A stretch of DNA of 64,000 bases from Bacteroidota bacterium (GCA_009773515.1 WSXX01000005.1:123256-187255), one strand, 5' to 3'. Numbered from the stretch's first letter, positions 1 to 9,440 are shown. Notes: generated by a model from the sequence alone, not told the origin. Numbers and translations: made by a program.

Positions 1-261
1 GGCAAACTCATCATAAGCAGTTGTAAATATGATGTGCGGAGGATCATTTATCAGCTCCAGCAATTCGAAACCGGTAATCTTCGGCATCTGAATATCAAGA
101 AATATCAGATCAGGGTTAATCTCCTGAATGGCTTTAAGGGCATCAAAACCATTTTCGCATTCACCTGCGATTTCAATGTTGCTGAATGCAGCCAGATAAT
201 GTTTAACCAGCTCTCTTGCCGGTGGCTCATCATCAATGATCAGTACCTTTACTTTTTCCAT
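1..261 (-). CDS. LytR/AlgR-type response regulator, partial (receiver domain)
   Basis: The gene starts at 261 on the minus strand and runs off the left edge, so only 87 residues are visible. They form a CheY-like receiver: the acidic pair D10-D11, the phospho-acceptor D56 in the FLDIQMP stretch, and the conserved T80-T81 before the cut. The start overlaps the 3' end of the histidine kinase at 233-1303 by 29 bases, which indicates translational coupling. In this family a LytS-type kinase is almost always paired with a receiver-LytTR regulator, so a LytTR DNA-binding domain is expected outside the window; this is inference. The ATG at 261 is chosen because it opens directly with the receiver's first beta strand. 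Confidence 0.88.
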   Translation of the reverse strand, partial: MEKVKVLIIDDEPPARELVKHYLAAFSNIEIAGECENGFDALKAIQEINPDLIFLDIQMPKITGFELLELINDPPHIIFTTAYDEFA

Positions 262-1303
262 ATTGAGGTATGCTGAGTTTTACTTCAAAAATTCCATTGT
301 TTTTTATTACCTGCACCAGATCACTGATGCCGTAGATCATTCTGAGTCTTTTTATGACATTGCTCAGACCAGTTCCGGTGCCATTCTTGCCTGAAGCTGA
401 TTGATCGTAGTTATTGGAAATACTCACAATCAGCCGCTGACCTTCGATAAAGACTTCTATGCGAACAATCGAATCGCCAGGGGTATCATAAATACCATGT
501 TTAACTGAGTTTTCTACAAGTGGCTGCAGAATCATAGGCGGTATCGGCCATTGGTCTGCTTCATTCTGAATAATTTCTTCAACCACCAGCCTGTTTCCAA
601 ATCTCACTTTTTCAATTTCAAGATATAACCTTAAATGGTGAAGTTCCTGTTTTAAAGTACTGAACCTTTCATTGGTAAAACTGAGGGAGTAGCGCATAAA
701 ATCAGAAAGATTAATCACCATCTCCTGGGCTTTTGCAGGATTTGTAATGGTAAGTGAACTGATAGAATTGAGTGCATTAAAAAGGAAGTGTGGTTTGATC
801 TGGGCTCGCAAAGAGTTAAGTTCACTTTCGTGAAGCAGCACCTGAAGCGACTCTTCCCGAACCCTTCGTTCCGCAAGATTCTGGTAATTGATCACAAGGT
901 AGAAAACAACAACAAGTATAATATATAGGAGTATGCCGGCAATCAGTCTGACAATAAGTGTCTGATTCATCTGATTCATATAAACTTCATCATTGCCCGA
1001 AATAAACCCCATGATGTAATAACCTGAACCAAACCATATAAGCAGTGTAACAGCGCTGATGGTAAGATGCCGGATAATTATTTCCTGACGGTTTACGCTC
1101 TCAAAATCGGAGAACTTAACCAGAAACCAGAGCCCGATGCCAAGGATTCCAAGAATTGTATTGAAAACAAGGGCTTCGGCAACCGCAAGAGAAAGTTTTA
1201 TATCAAGCTGCAGACTTAAAATCAGAAAATGTATTGCAGCTATCAAAAAGAACAAGCCTAAATAGACCGGCAATAATTTAGTAAGATTGTACTTTGCAAA
1301 CAT
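233..1303 (-). CDS. LytS-like sensor histidine kinase (His_kinase family)
   Basis: This 356-residue membrane kinase passes a signal to the LytR-type regulator it overlaps. The first ~145 residues hold about four hydrophobic segments with no large extracellular domain. The phospho-acceptor motif KPHFLFNALNSI lies near residue 171, and its HFLFN core is diagnostic of the LytS/YehU class rather than classical HisKA. The C-terminal ATPase part has the N-box in LQPLVENSVKHGI and the glycine-rich GTGTGLSNV. It lies 18 bp downstream of the LiaF-like gene, so the three genes probably form one operon concerned with envelope sensing. The ligand cannot be read from the sequence. Confidence 0.92.
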   Translation of the reverse strand: MFAKYNLTKLLPVYLGLFFLIAAIHFLILSLQLDIKLSLAVAEALVFNTILGILGIGLWFLVKFSDFESVNRQEIIIRHLTISAVTLLIWFGSGYYIMGFISGNDEVYMNQMNQTLIVRLIAGILLYIILVVVFYLVINYQNLAERRVREESLQVLLHESELNSLRAQIKPHFLFNALNSISSLTITNPAKAQEMVINLSDFMRYSLSFTNERFSTLKQELHHLRLYLEIEKVRFGNRLVVEEIIQNEADQWPIPPMILQPLVENSVKHGIYDTPGDSIVRIEVFIEGQRLIVSISNNYDQSASGKNGTGTGLSNVIKRLRMIYGISDLVQVIKNNGIFEVKLSIPQYGKSKGTDH

Positions 1304-1321
1304 GGCAGTTTATTTACCTGA

Positions 1322-2071
1322 TTAATAACTTTTCAGCTCTCCGCCTCCAAATATGGCTACGCCTTCAATTATCAGGGTTTTATTGTGATCTACGTTAAGG
1401 TTGTGTCTTTTATCAGCAAATCCGCCAAAAACATTTACAATCTCCATTTTTACATTCCAGTCATTGGGTACAATTAAAGTTGTTCCTCCGAAAACTGCAA
1501 CCAGCTCTATCTTGTTTACTCCAGGAGCCAGCTGACATTGTGTAAGATCAAGTTTTGAACCTCCAAAAACTGCAATTATTTCGCCTCCTTTAAAGTTCGT
1601 GGAGTGTAAAATACGTTCACTTCCTCCAAAAACAGAAGCTTCTTCAATAACATCTCCATCAGAGCCGGATACTCTGGTTTTATTGCGGCGAAATCTGGTT
1701 AACATAGGACATGACGCATTTGAGAAAATCAAAAAGACACCAACTATAATTATAATCACAGGCCAGAAAAAGGTAAACAGGTTAAATGACAGATCGTAAT
1801 ATCTGTCGATCAGGAATGCCCCGCCGATAGCCAGGAACAAAAGCCCCCATGAGATTTTGCGCTCGGCCACATTAATTATTCCTATAGCAACCAGCAACAT
1901 AGGCCACGAGAAAATTACACGCCAGGTCTGCTGATCAATAACCTGCATATTCCTGAGCATATATAATAATCCAAATGCAACAATCATTAAACCGATCACC
2001 ATAGTTTTGGCAGGGTTACGTTGCTGATGATGCTTTTTCATGAAATTTTCTTCTTTGTTATAAGTTTCCAT
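1322..2071 (-). CDS. LiaF-like membrane protein (LiaF_TM plus LiaF C-terminal-like domain)
   Basis: The protein has about 250 residues. A short hydrophilic head is followed by four hydrophobic segments arranged as two helical hairpins (residues ~25-115). Next comes a soluble beta-rich domain with the repeating strand motif VFGG / AVFGGS / IFGGGE, typical of the LiaF C-terminal (cell-wall-active antibiotic response) family. In Firmicutes LiaF restrains an envelope-stress two-component system. Here the gene directly precedes a LytS kinase and LytR regulator, so a similar modulating role is a reasonable inference. Alternative starts exist at 2080 and 2041 (MKKHHQQ). I prefer METYNK at 2071, but the choice is open. 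Confidence 0.82.
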   Translation of the reverse strand: METYNKEENFMKKHHQQRNPAKTMVIGLMIVAFGLLYMLRNMQVIDQQTWRVIFSWPMLLVAIGIINVAERKISWGLLFLAIGGAFLIDRYYDLSFNLFTFFWPVIIIIVGVFLIFSNASCPMLTRFRRNKTRVSGSDGDVIEEASVFGGSERILHSTNFKGGEIIAVFGGSKLDLTQCQLAPGVNKIELVAVFGGTTLIVPNDWNVKMEIVNVFGGFADKRHNLNVDHNKTLIIEGVAIFGGGELKSY

Positions 2072-2202
2072 CTTTGTCAAGGTTTAAAGTTTTTAATTCG
2101 TTTAGTGCTGCAAATTTAGCATCATCTGAATCAAAGCAGATTGATGAAATCGGTAAACTACGGAAATATACCGGCAAACGCAGAAAAAAAGACATAAAAA
2201 AA

Positions 2203-2225
2203 ACCGGGGTTTACCAGGCCCCGGT
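2203..2225 (-). terminator. Intrinsic terminator for the 90-residue gene
   Basis: The seven-base arms ACCGGGG (2203-2209) and CCCCGGT (2219-2225) surround a nine-base loop. An A-rich run at 2195-2203 becomes a U-tract on the minus strand. It sits about 50 bp beyond the stop of the small gene at 2277-2549 and separates that gene from the LiaF operon. Confidence 0.75.
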
Positions 2226-2276
2226 CCAACACATTACTCACCAAAAAACCAGGAGAATTTCTCCCGATAATATTTT

Positions 2277-2549
2277 CTACATGTCTGCGTCAGGCAGATC
2301 AGGCAAACCATTTAAATTATCGAGGTAACGTTTGATATTGAACGCTTCCCCAAATTTCATCAATCGGAATAATTCGACGTGAACTACCATTGATATAAGT
2401 CGTTTTGCTTCCAGTTCGGTAAATGAATCATCAAGCAATCTTTTGTAAGTAAGCGCAGTTTCAGGAGGATCGCTTTGACGAATCTGCTTATCGATTATTT
2501 GTTCGATAACCAGACCTATGCTGTCTCCTCTTTTAGAATAGTTGAACAT
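2277..2549 (-). CDS. Conserved-looking small hypothetical protein
   Basis: I do not recognise this 90-residue protein. It is soluble with no signal peptide or membrane segment. It looks largely helical (IGLVIEQIIDKQIRQ, ELEAKRLISMVVHVELFRLMKFGEAFNIKRYLDNL) and ends in an acidic, proline-containing tail. It has its own downstream terminator at 2203-2225 and lies apart from the divergent helicase gene, so it is probably monocistronic. The regular helical heptads and clean terminator make it more likely real than chance. No function is proposed. Confidence 0.68.
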   Translation of the reverse strand: MFNYSKRGDSIGLVIEQIIDKQIRQSDPPETALTYKRLLDDSFTELEAKRLISMVVHVELFRLMKFGEAFNIKRYLDNLNGLPDLPDADM

Positions 2550-2774
2550 AGTAGTTTCAGATTTAATTTATCCCGAAGTGTTCAACATAATAATCTCCGT
2601 GGCGCAGAAAAGTAATGTACCCAAACACAATTTAGAACACATCTAAATAAGAACTTTCTGAATAAAAAGCAATCGCCAACTGCTTAATAAGATATCTGTT
2701 ACAGCTCCATCAGCGGGTTCCTGAAAAAGCTTTATGCATAGATTGATATTAGGCAGGAAATCAGAAAGAATCGC

Positions 2775-2782
2775 TAATTTTG
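2775..2782 (+). promoter_or_regulatory. Bacteroidota -7 element for the pcrA/uvrD gene
   Basis: TAATTTTG matches the phylum's TAnnTTTG -7 consensus exactly and lies 19 bp before the GTG start at 2802. No convincing -33 TTTG is visible at the usual distance. Confidence 0.6.
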
Positions 2783-2801
2783 CCGTCAAATAAATTTTAG
2801 G

Positions 2802-5090
2802 GTGTCTGAATTACTTAATCAGCTGAATGAAGCACAGCAACAAGCTGTAAAAAATATCGACGGACCTGTAATGGTAATTGCCGGAGCCGGCTCTGGCAAA
2901 ACAAGAGTTTTGACATACCGTATCGCTTATATGTTAAGCAAAGGTGTTGATCCTTTCAATGTGCTGGCGCTTACTTTTACCAATAAAGCTGCCCGCGAAA
3001 TGAAGGAGCGCATTACCGCACTTATCGGCAATGAAGCCCGTAATGTGTGGATGGGGACTTTTCACTCCATTTTTGCAAGAATCCTTAGGGTTGAAGGCCA
3101 TTTTCTGGGATATCCCTCAAGTTTTACGATTTACGATACTGATGACTCAAAGAATCTGATCAAAAACATACTGCGGGATCTTAGTCTTGACCCTAAATTA
3201 TATGTACCGGGTGCTGTTTTATCAAGAATATCATCGGCAAAATCAAATCTGGTTTCAGCTGAAGAATATGGCAGTAATGCAGAAATTCTTGAGCAGGACC
3301 GCATAAGCAACAGACCGCGAATCGGTGAAATATTCCTTCATTATAAAACCCGCTGTTTCAGAGCTGCAGCTATGGATTTTGACGATTTGCTCTACAATAC
3401 CAATCTGCTGCTGCGCGATTTTCCGGAAGTACTTTTCAAATATCAGCAAAAGTTCAGATACATTCTGGTTGATGAGTATCAGGATACAAATTATGCACAG
3501 TACCTCATCGTTAAAAAACTTGCTGCACGAACCGAAAACTTATGCGTTGTTGGTGATGATGCACAGAGTATTTATGCCTTCAGAGGTGCAAATATTCAGA
3601 ACATACTGAATTTTAAGAAAGATTACAGCGATTCTAAAACTTATAAGCTTGAGCAGAATTACAGATCAACCAAAGTTATTGTAAACGCTGCAAACAGTGT
3701 TATTGCACGAAACAAGGAACAGATAAAGAAGGAAGTCTGGACTGACAATGATGAAGGATTTCCAATCCGGATAATCAAGGCATCATCTGATGTAGATGAA
3801 GGTTCAAAAATTGCAGATTCAATTTTTGAAACAAAGATGAATCATCAGTTACAGAACAGCGATTTCGCCATTTTGTACCGAACAAACGCTCAATCCAGAG
3901 CCATTGAAGAATCGCTGCGCCGCATGAATATACCCTACAGAATATACGGTGGGCTTTCATTTTACAAAAGGAAAGAGATAAAGGATCTGCTGGCATACTT
4001 CAGGTTGGTGGTAAATCCGAAAGACGATGAAGCATTCAACCGTATTATCAACTATCCTGCCCGTGGCATAGGTAAAACAACACTTGAGAAGATAGAACTG
4101 GCTTCGTTACAGCACAAAATAAGTCTTTTTGAAACAGCTTCATCGCCAGCGCATTACCTGCAAGGAATAAATGTCGGCACACTTACCCGTATTGAGGAAT
4201 TTTCAAATATGATTGCAATGTTCCATCATCAGGTAACTAAAATTAATGCCTATGAGCTGGGAACAAAAATAGCACGCCAATCCACACTTTTGAAAGAACT
4301 TGCTTCAGATGACACCGATGAAGGCGTAATGAGGATGCAAAATACTGAAGAACTGCTCAATGCACTCAAGGACTTCTCAGAAAAGGAACAGACACTTTTT
4401 CCGAATGAAGAAACCGGGGAACTTACGGCAACAGAAGTAACGCGGACACTAGATCTCTTTCTTCAGGAAATCTCACTACTTACCGATGCCGATAACGACG
4501 ATGAGGACGACAACAACAAAGTTGTGCTGATGACCATACATGCGGCCAAAGGTCTTGAGTTTCCCTACGTATATGTAGCCGGGATGGAGGAGAATCTTTT
4601 CCCTTCGATGATGGCAATCAACACTCGGTCAGAAATTGAAGAAGAGCGGCGACTTTTCTACGTTGCCCTTACCAGAGCCGAGAAACAGGTCACTCTTTCG
4701 TATGCCGAAACCCGGTATCGCTGGGGAAATATGACAATGAATGAACCCAGCCGGTTTCTTGACGATATAGATGAATCGTTTCTTGAACAGACAACGCGCA
4801 GGGTTTCTCAGAAAGACTTTCCGGGGCAGCCCATCATGAAAAAGGCACCTGTTTTTGTAAAGAAACCTTTGTCAAAAATTGATAGTTCTGATAAGCAGGC
4901 TGAAACTGCGCCATCAACGCCACCGGAACTAATTCAGCCGGGTGCACAGGTAGAACATGAACGCTTTGGCCGGGGCAAAGTAATTTCTGTTGAAGGAACA
5001 GGGCCAAATATAAAAGCCACTGTATTTTTTAATGCGGTAGGTCAGAAGCAATTGCTTTTAAAATTTGCAAAATTGCGATTGATTGGTTGA
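2802..5090 (+). CDS. pcrA: ATP-dependent DNA helicase, UvrD/PcrA type (SF1A)
   Basis: This 762-residue 3'-5' helicase would act in nucleotide excision and mismatch repair and in removing proteins from DNA. Motif I is AGAGSGKT near residue 30 and motif Ia includes TFTNKAAREMKERI. Motif II is VDEYQDTN, motif III VVGDDAQSIYAFRGA, motif IV YRS, motif V TIHAAKGLEFPYVYVAG and motif VI LFYVALTRAE. The C-terminal ~60 residues form the PcrA/UvrD tail (VEHERFGRGKVISVEG), which contacts RNA polymerase in other bacteria. The start is GTG at 2802, supported by the promoter element just upstream and the MSELLNQLNEAQQQAV opening typical of the family. Length is normal. Confidence 0.96.
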   Translation: MSELLNQLNEAQQQAVKNIDGPVMVIAGAGSGKTRVLTYRIAYMLSKGVDPFNVLALTFTNKAAREMKERITALIGNEARNVWMGTFHSIFARILRVEGHFLGYPSSFTIYDTDDSKNLIKNILRDLSLDPKLYVPGAVLSRISSAKSNLVSAEEYGSNAEILEQDRISNRPRIGEIFLHYKTRCFRAAAMDFDDLLYNTNLLLRDFPEVLFKYQQKFRYILVDEYQDTNYAQYLIVKKLAARTENLCVVGDDAQSIYAFRGANIQNILNFKKDYSDSKTYKLEQNYRSTKVIVNAANSVIARNKEQIKKEVWTDNDEGFPIRIIKASSDVDEGSKIADSIFETKMNHQLQNSDFAILYRTNAQSRAIEESLRRMNIPYRIYGGLSFYKRKEIKDLLAYFRLVVNPKDDEAFNRIINYPARGIGKTTLEKIELASLQHKISLFETASSPAHYLQGINVGTLTRIEEFSNMIAMFHHQVTKINAYELGTKIARQSTLLKELASDDTDEGVMRMQNTEELLNALKDFSEKEQTLFPNEETGELTATEVTRTLDLFLQEISLLTDADNDDEDDNNKVVLMTIHAAKGLEFPYVYVAGMEENLFPSMMAINTRSEIEEERRLFYVALTRAEKQVTLSYAETRYRWGNMTMNEPSRFLDDIDESFLEQTTRRVSQKDFPGQPIMKKAPVFVKKPLSKIDSSDKQAETAPSTPPELIQPGAQVEHERFGRGKVISVEGTGPNIKATVFFNAVGQKQLLLKFAKLRLIG

Positions 5091-5098
5091 ATTTTTTG

Positions 5099-5106
5099 TA
5101 TCTTTG
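5099..5106 (+). promoter_or_regulatory. Bacteroidota -7 element for the DUF4290-murA unit
   Basis: TATCTTTG matches TAnnTTTG exactly. It lies just after the helicase stop codon and about 160 bp before the DUF4290 start. This implies a 5' leader of about 150 nt in which I see no clear structure. Confidence 0.6.
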
Positions 5107-5266
5107 CAGCGTAAATAAATCCCATCTTACTATTTCCGGTTTATTTTCCAAGTTTTCAGATCAATAGCAGCTGGATCAAATGGCTAACCCTCCACTTATT
5201 ACTGCAGATTGATTCTTCCTTACACAACTTCTTCTTACAAGAGAATTCATATTTAACAAAAAATAT

Positions 5267-5932
5267 ATGGACTATAACAGCACCCGTGAAAAGCTCATTA
5301 TTCCCGAGTACGGACGCAATGTTCAACAAATGGCTGCTTACGTGGTAAGCGTTGAGGATCGTGAAAAACGGACCAATCTGGCAAAAGTTCTCATAGGTGT
5401 GATGACTCAGCTTCACCCCGAAAACCGCGACACAGCTGATTACAAGCAAAAGTTGTGGGACCATCTTCACATTATTTCCGGCTTTAAACTGGATGTTGAC
5501 GGTCCTTTTCCATGCCCTTCGCCCGACATTATTGAGAAAAAGCCACAGCCGGTTCCTTATCCTCAGGAAGCCATACGCTTCAGGCCTTATGGCAAAAACA
5601 TTGAAAAGATCATTGACAAAGCCTGTGCTTTTGAAGATGGTCCTGAAAAAGACGCTTTGGTTAAAAACATTGCCAACCACCTCAAAAAATCTTACCTCAA
5701 CTGGAATCGCGATTCGGTAAACGACGAACTGATTACAGGACATCTGGCAGAATTGAGTCATGGCAAGCTTAAATTGAGTGACGATGCACGTCTGGCTCAC
5801 ACCAACGATTTGCTGCGCAACAACACTCCGGCTGCTCCGGCAGTCCCTCAAAACAACAGAAGGAAAAAATTTAATCCGAAAAATGACAAGAATAGTCACT
5901 ATCGTGACATGCGAAACCGCAAAAAGAATTAA
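5267..5932 (+). CDS. DUF4290 family protein
   Basis: This 221-residue soluble protein matches the Bacteroidota family DUF4290. It opens with a highly conserved stretch (KLIIPEYGRNVQQM), continues with a helical domain to about residue 185, and ends in a low-complexity basic tail rich in N, R and K (residues ~190-221). No catalytic motif is visible and the family has no established activity. It is followed 48 bp later by murA, a pairing often seen in Bacteroidota, so a link to peptidoglycan precursor synthesis is plausible but unproven. The basic tail could bind nucleic acid; this is only inferred from composition. Confidence 0.85.
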   Translation: MDYNSTREKLIIPEYGRNVQQMAAYVVSVEDREKRTNLAKVLIGVMTQLHPENRDTADYKQKLWDHLHIISGFKLDVDGPFPCPSPDIIEKKPQPVPYPQEAIRFRPYGKNIEKIIDKACAFEDGPEKDALVKNIANHLKKSYLNWNRDSVNDELITGHLAELSHGKLKLSDDARLAHTNDLLRNNTPAAPAVPQNNRRKKFNPKNDKNSHYRDMRNRKKN

Positions 5933-5980
5933 CTTTCCAGCCTTTTAAATCACTGGATCAATTCTTTTATTTTACCATTT

Positions 5981-7291
5981 ATGGGTTCATTTATAATCAA
6001 AGGCGGAAAAAAGCTTCAGGGAGAAATTATTCCTCAAGGTGCCAAAAACGAAGCTCTTCAGATTCTCTGCGCTACACTTCTCACTTCAGAAACCATCACC
6101 ATACACAACATCCCCAACATCAGGGATGTGAATCAGCTTATTGAGCTTTTGAGTGATATGGGTGTTGAAGTAAATGCTTTGGGAAAAGGCAGCTATACAT
6201 TCAGGGCAGATCAGATAAATCTGGATTACCTGAAAACAACAGAATTCAGAAAAAAAGGGGCCGGGTTACGGGGATCAATAATGATACTCGGACCGTTGCT
6301 GGCCAGATTTGGAAAGGGATACATTCCTCATCCCGGCGGCGATAAAATTGGTCGTCGCAGACTCGACACTCATTTTATAGGTTTGCAGAATCTGGGTGCC
6401 AGATTTGAATCGGAAGGAACAAATACTTTTTACAGTATTGATGCAACAGAGCTGAAAGGTTGTTATATGCTTCTTGATGAAGCATCCGTTACCGGAACTG
6501 CAAATGTTGTAATGGCTGCAGTACTCGCCAAAGGAACAACCACCGTTTTTAATGCTGCATGTGAACCTTATCTGGTTCAGCTTTGCCGGATGCTCAACAG
6601 AATGGGCGCTAAAATTTCGGGCATTGGCTCAAATCTGCTGAGTATCGAAGGTGTAACTTCTTTGTCAGGAACTGAACATACCCTTCTGCCTGACATGATT
6701 GAAATCGGAAGTTTTATCGGACTGGCAGCAATGACAGGCTCCGAAATCACCATAAAAAATGTACAGTACAAAGAACTGGGCGTTATCCCTGACGTTTTCA
6801 GAAAGCTGGGAATTAAACTTGAACTGATTGGTGATGATATTTTTGTTCCGGCTCAGGAAAGTTATGAAGTTGAAACCTTTATGGATGGCTCAATACTAAC
6901 CATAAGTGATGCTCCCTGGCCAGGATTTACGCCAGACCTTATCAGCATTGCCCTGGTAGTTGCAACGCAAGCCAAAGGAAGTGTGCTGATGCATCAGAAA
7001 ATGTTTGAAAGCCGTCTCTTTTTTGTTGATAAACTCATAGATATGGGAGCCCAGATCATACTGTGCGATCCTCACCGCGCTTCAGTAATCGGGCTTAACC
7101 ATCAGGTTTCGCTGCGGGGCATAACCATGTCATCGCCCGATATCAGGGCCGGAGTAGCTTTGCTGATTGCAGCATTGTCAGCCAAAGGGAAAAGTCAGAT
7201 TGACAATATAGAACAAATCGACCGCGGATATCAGGATATTGACGGGCGACTCAGGGCGCTGGGTGCTGACATTGAAAGGATTGACAATTAA
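5981..7291 (+). CDS. murA: UDP-N-acetylglucosamine 1-carboxyvinyltransferase
   Basis: MurA transfers enolpyruvate from PEP to UDP-GlcNAc, the first committed step of peptidoglycan synthesis in the cytoplasm. The 436 residues show the EPSP-synthase-like inside-out barrel pattern. Landmarks are GAKNEALQ near residue 21, GSIMILGPLLARFG near 100 and the substrate loop at HPGGDKIGRRRLD. The loop position that is the reactive cysteine in E. coli MurA (PGGC) is Asp121 here (codon 6341-6343). In other bacteria Cys-to-Asp at this site keeps activity and makes the enzyme insensitive to fosfomycin. The start at 5981 (MGSFIIKGG) fits the family N-terminus. Confidence 0.95.
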   Translation: MGSFIIKGGKKLQGEIIPQGAKNEALQILCATLLTSETITIHNIPNIRDVNQLIELLSDMGVEVNALGKGSYTFRADQINLDYLKTTEFRKKGAGLRGSIMILGPLLARFGKGYIPHPGGDKIGRRRLDTHFIGLQNLGARFESEGTNTFYSIDATELKGCYMLLDEASVTGTANVVMAAVLAKGTTTVFNAACEPYLVQLCRMLNRMGAKISGIGSNLLSIEGVTSLSGTEHTLLPDMIEIGSFIGLAAMTGSEITIKNVQYKELGVIPDVFRKLGIKLELIGDDIFVPAQESYEVETFMDGSILTISDAPWPGFTPDLISIALVVATQAKGSVLMHQKMFESRLFFVDKLIDMGAQIILCDPHRASVIGLNHQVSLRGITMSSPDIRAGVALLIAALSAKGKSQIDNIEQIDRGYQDIDGRLRALGADIERIDN

Positions 7292-7588
7292 ATTACACAT
7301 CAGCTTCATTGTCTTCAGGGAATCATCATTCCTGAGCTAAAAGTATTTATTTAATGTATTGCCGGCTGTCTGTTAATCCTGCAGTTGGTACCCCGTTCAT
7401 CTTAATTGAAGAAAGAACAATCTTGCGAAATGGCATTTCTGTAATAGACACGCCACGCACAACTGAAATTCCTGAAAAAAGAACACAAAAACTGTCAATT
7501 TGTCGTTTACTTGCTGAATGGCAAGCAATTTGTTGAAAGGCGGCAGACGATAACAGACACAATACTGTACTGAAAACCAATAAATAAA
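7292..7588. other. Intergenic stretch, murA to grpE
   Basis: These 297 bases hold no gene I can support. The open frames here are short and have no family features. I see no CIRCE inverted repeat or clear TAnnTTTG ahead of grpE, so the heat-shock control of grpE-dnaJ is not evident from the sequence. Confidence 0.5.
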
Positions 7589-8167
7589 ATGGGAAAAAGC
7601 GGCAAAAGTAAGGAACAGCCCAAAGATGCAGATTTGCATGAAGCGCAGAACGAATTGCATGAAACAGAATCCAATGGTGAAAACACCGGTTCCGGCAATT
7701 CTTCGGAAAACACTATTGAAGAATCAGAAAATGGCAATAATCAGAAATACAACGAACTTAATGATAAGTACCTGAGGTTATATTCTGATTTTGACAATTA
7801 CCGCAAGAGAGTTATCAAGGAAAAAGTTGAGCTCAGCAAAACAGCATCTGAGGAAGTGATTTCCGGACTTTTATCGGTACTTGATGATTTTGAACGTGCA
7901 ATCGGAGCTTTGGGAAACAATGACGAAGACCCTGTTAAGCAAGGCATCTTACTGATTTACAATAAGTTTAAAAACACACTTACTCAGAAGGGCCTGACCG
8001 AAACAGACGCTATGGGAAAAGATTTTGATACTGATTTTCACGAAGCGATTGCCAATATCCCTGCGCCTTCTGAAGCACTGAAAAACAAAATACTTGATGT
8101 AACCCAAAAAGGTTATACACTGAATGGCAAAGTAATACGTTTTGCCAAAGTAGTGGTAGGCATCTGA
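7589..8167 (+). CDS. grpE: Nucleotide exchange factor GrpE
   Basis: GrpE releases ADP from the chaperone DnaK. The 192-residue protein has an acidic, low-complexity N-terminus (residues ~1-50), a long helix that mediates dimerisation (KYNELNDKYLRLYSDFDNYRKRVIKEK), and the C-terminal beta domain ending VTQKGYTLNGKVIRFAKVVV, the hallmark of the family. It is followed after 26 bp by dnaJ, the usual co-chaperone operon. dnaK itself is not in the window. Length is typical. Confidence 0.95.
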   Translation: MGKSGKSKEQPKDADLHEAQNELHETESNGENTGSGNSSENTIEESENGNNQKYNELNDKYLRLYSDFDNYRKRVIKEKVELSKTASEEVISGLLSVLDDFERAIGALGNNDEDPVKQGILLIYNKFKNTLTQKGLTETDAMGKDFDTDFHEAIANIPAPSEALKNKILDVTQKGYTLNGKVIRFAKVVVGI

Positions 8168-8193
8168 TAAATTAAAAAGCTAAAGCTTATAAA

Positions 8194-9339
8194 GTGGCAA
8201 AAAAAGATTATTACGAGATATTGGGCGTTTCGCGCAATGCCGGAGAACCTGAGATTAAAAAGGCTTACCGGCAAATGGCATTGAAGTACCATCCTGACAA
8301 AAACCCTGACGACAAACAGGCAGAGGAAAGGTTTAAGGAGGCGGCTGAAGCTTATGAAGTGCTGAGCAACTCAGAAAAACGTGCCAGATACGACCAATAC
8401 GGCCATGAAGGAATGAAAGGCATGCCGGGCGGCGGATATGGCGGCGGAATGTCGATGGATGACATTTTCAGTCAGTTCGGAGATATTTTCGGAGGTGCAT
8501 TCGGAGGTGGATTTGGTTTTTCGGGCGGAAACAACAGACGAAGGGTAAATAAAGGCACCAACCTGCGGGTAAAAGTGCGCCTTACCCTTGAAGAAATTGC
8601 CAAAGGCGTTGAAAAGAAAATCAAGGTCAATAAGTTGGTAAGTTGCTCAACCTGTCATGGAACTGGCGCTGCCGGCGGATCATCACATTCAACTTGCCAG
8701 CACTGCCATGGAACCGGACAGATTACCCGGGTTACGAATACATTTCTTGGCCAGATGCAGACCAGTTCCACTTGTCCTTATTGTAATGGTGAAGGCCAGA
8801 CAATCACAAATAAATGCACCACCTGCGCCGGAAGCGGCACTGCCAAAGGAGAAGAGGTAATCAGTCTGAACATTCCGGCAGGTGTTTCTGAAGGAATTCA
8901 GCTTTCGGTTGGTGGCAAAGGAAATGCTGCTCCCCGCGGAGGCATACCCGGCGATCTGATTGTACAGATTGAGGAAATTCCTCACGATGAGCTTATCCGG
9001 GAAGGTGTTAATATTCTATACGAACATTACATCAGTTTTCCTGAAGCAGCCCTCGGCACCTCCATCGAAATTCCAACCATCGAAGGAAAAGTCAGAATCA
9101 AAATCGAACCTGGAACACAGGGAGGAAAAGTACTCCGACTTAAAGGTAAAGGTATTCCATCGCTGAATGGATACGGTCGTGGAGACCAATTGATCAACAT
9201 TAATGTATGGACTCCACGGAATCTTAGCCGTCAGGAAACGGAAACCCTTCAGAATCTCATGAATTCAGAAAACTTCAAACCCAATCCGGGTTCAAAAGAC
9301 AGATCCTTCTTTGACAGGATGAAAGAATATTTTCAGTAA
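8194..9339 (+). CDS. dnaJ: Chaperone protein DnaJ (type I Hsp40)
   Basis: This protein delivers substrates to DnaK and stimulates its ATPase. Its 381 residues contain the J domain with HPD at residues 33-35 and a Gly/Phe-rich linker (~70-115). Four CxxCxGxG zinc motifs follow ([32 protein letters not shown]; residues ~150-220), then two C-terminal beta domains. The start is GTG at 8194, which gives the family-standard [11 protein letters not shown] opening. It forms an operon with grpE and is closed by a strong terminator at 9363. Confidence 0.97.
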   Translation: MAKKDYYEILGVSRNAGEPEIKKAYRQMALKYHPDKNPDDKQAEERFKEAAEAYEVLSNSEKRARYDQYGHEGMKGMPGGGYGGGMSMDDIFSQFGDIFGGAFGGGFGFSGGNNRRRVNKGTNLRVKVRLTLEEIAKGVEKKIKVNKLVSCSTCHGTGAAGGSSHSTCQHCHGTGQITRVTNTFLGQMQTSSTCPYCNGEGQTITNKCTTCAGSGTAKGEEVISLNIPAGVSEGIQLSVGGKGNAAPRGGIPGDLIVQIEEIPHDELIREGVNILYEHYISFPEAALGTSIEIPTIEGKVRIKIEPGTQGGKVLRLKGKGIPSLNGYGRGDQLININVWTPRNLSRQETETLQNLMNSENFKPNPGSKDRSFFDRMKEYFQ

Positions 9340-9362
9340 TTTTGCTTGAAGATGTTCAATTT

Positions 9363-9403
9363 AAAACGGGCGGTTTCTTTTGTGAGGTAGCGCCCGTTTT
9401 TAG
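9363..9403 (+). terminator. Intrinsic terminator after dnaJ
   Basis: Ten-base arms AAAACGGGCG (9363-9372) and CGCCCGTTTT (9391-9400) are perfectly complementary and run into a T-tract. They lie 24 bp after the dnaJ stop codon. Confidence 0.85.
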
Positions 9404-9440
9404 TTAATCACCTGATTTGTTGAATTTTCAAAAAATAATT

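Noticed and set aside
5156..5899. 247-codon open frame opposite DUF4290
   Set aside because: It is the antisense shadow of a well-recognised gene, and its peptide has no family features or plausible composition.
7354..7536. 60-codon open frame between murA and grpE
   Set aside because: It is short, with no family match, overlaps open frames in other phases and lacks a promoter element.
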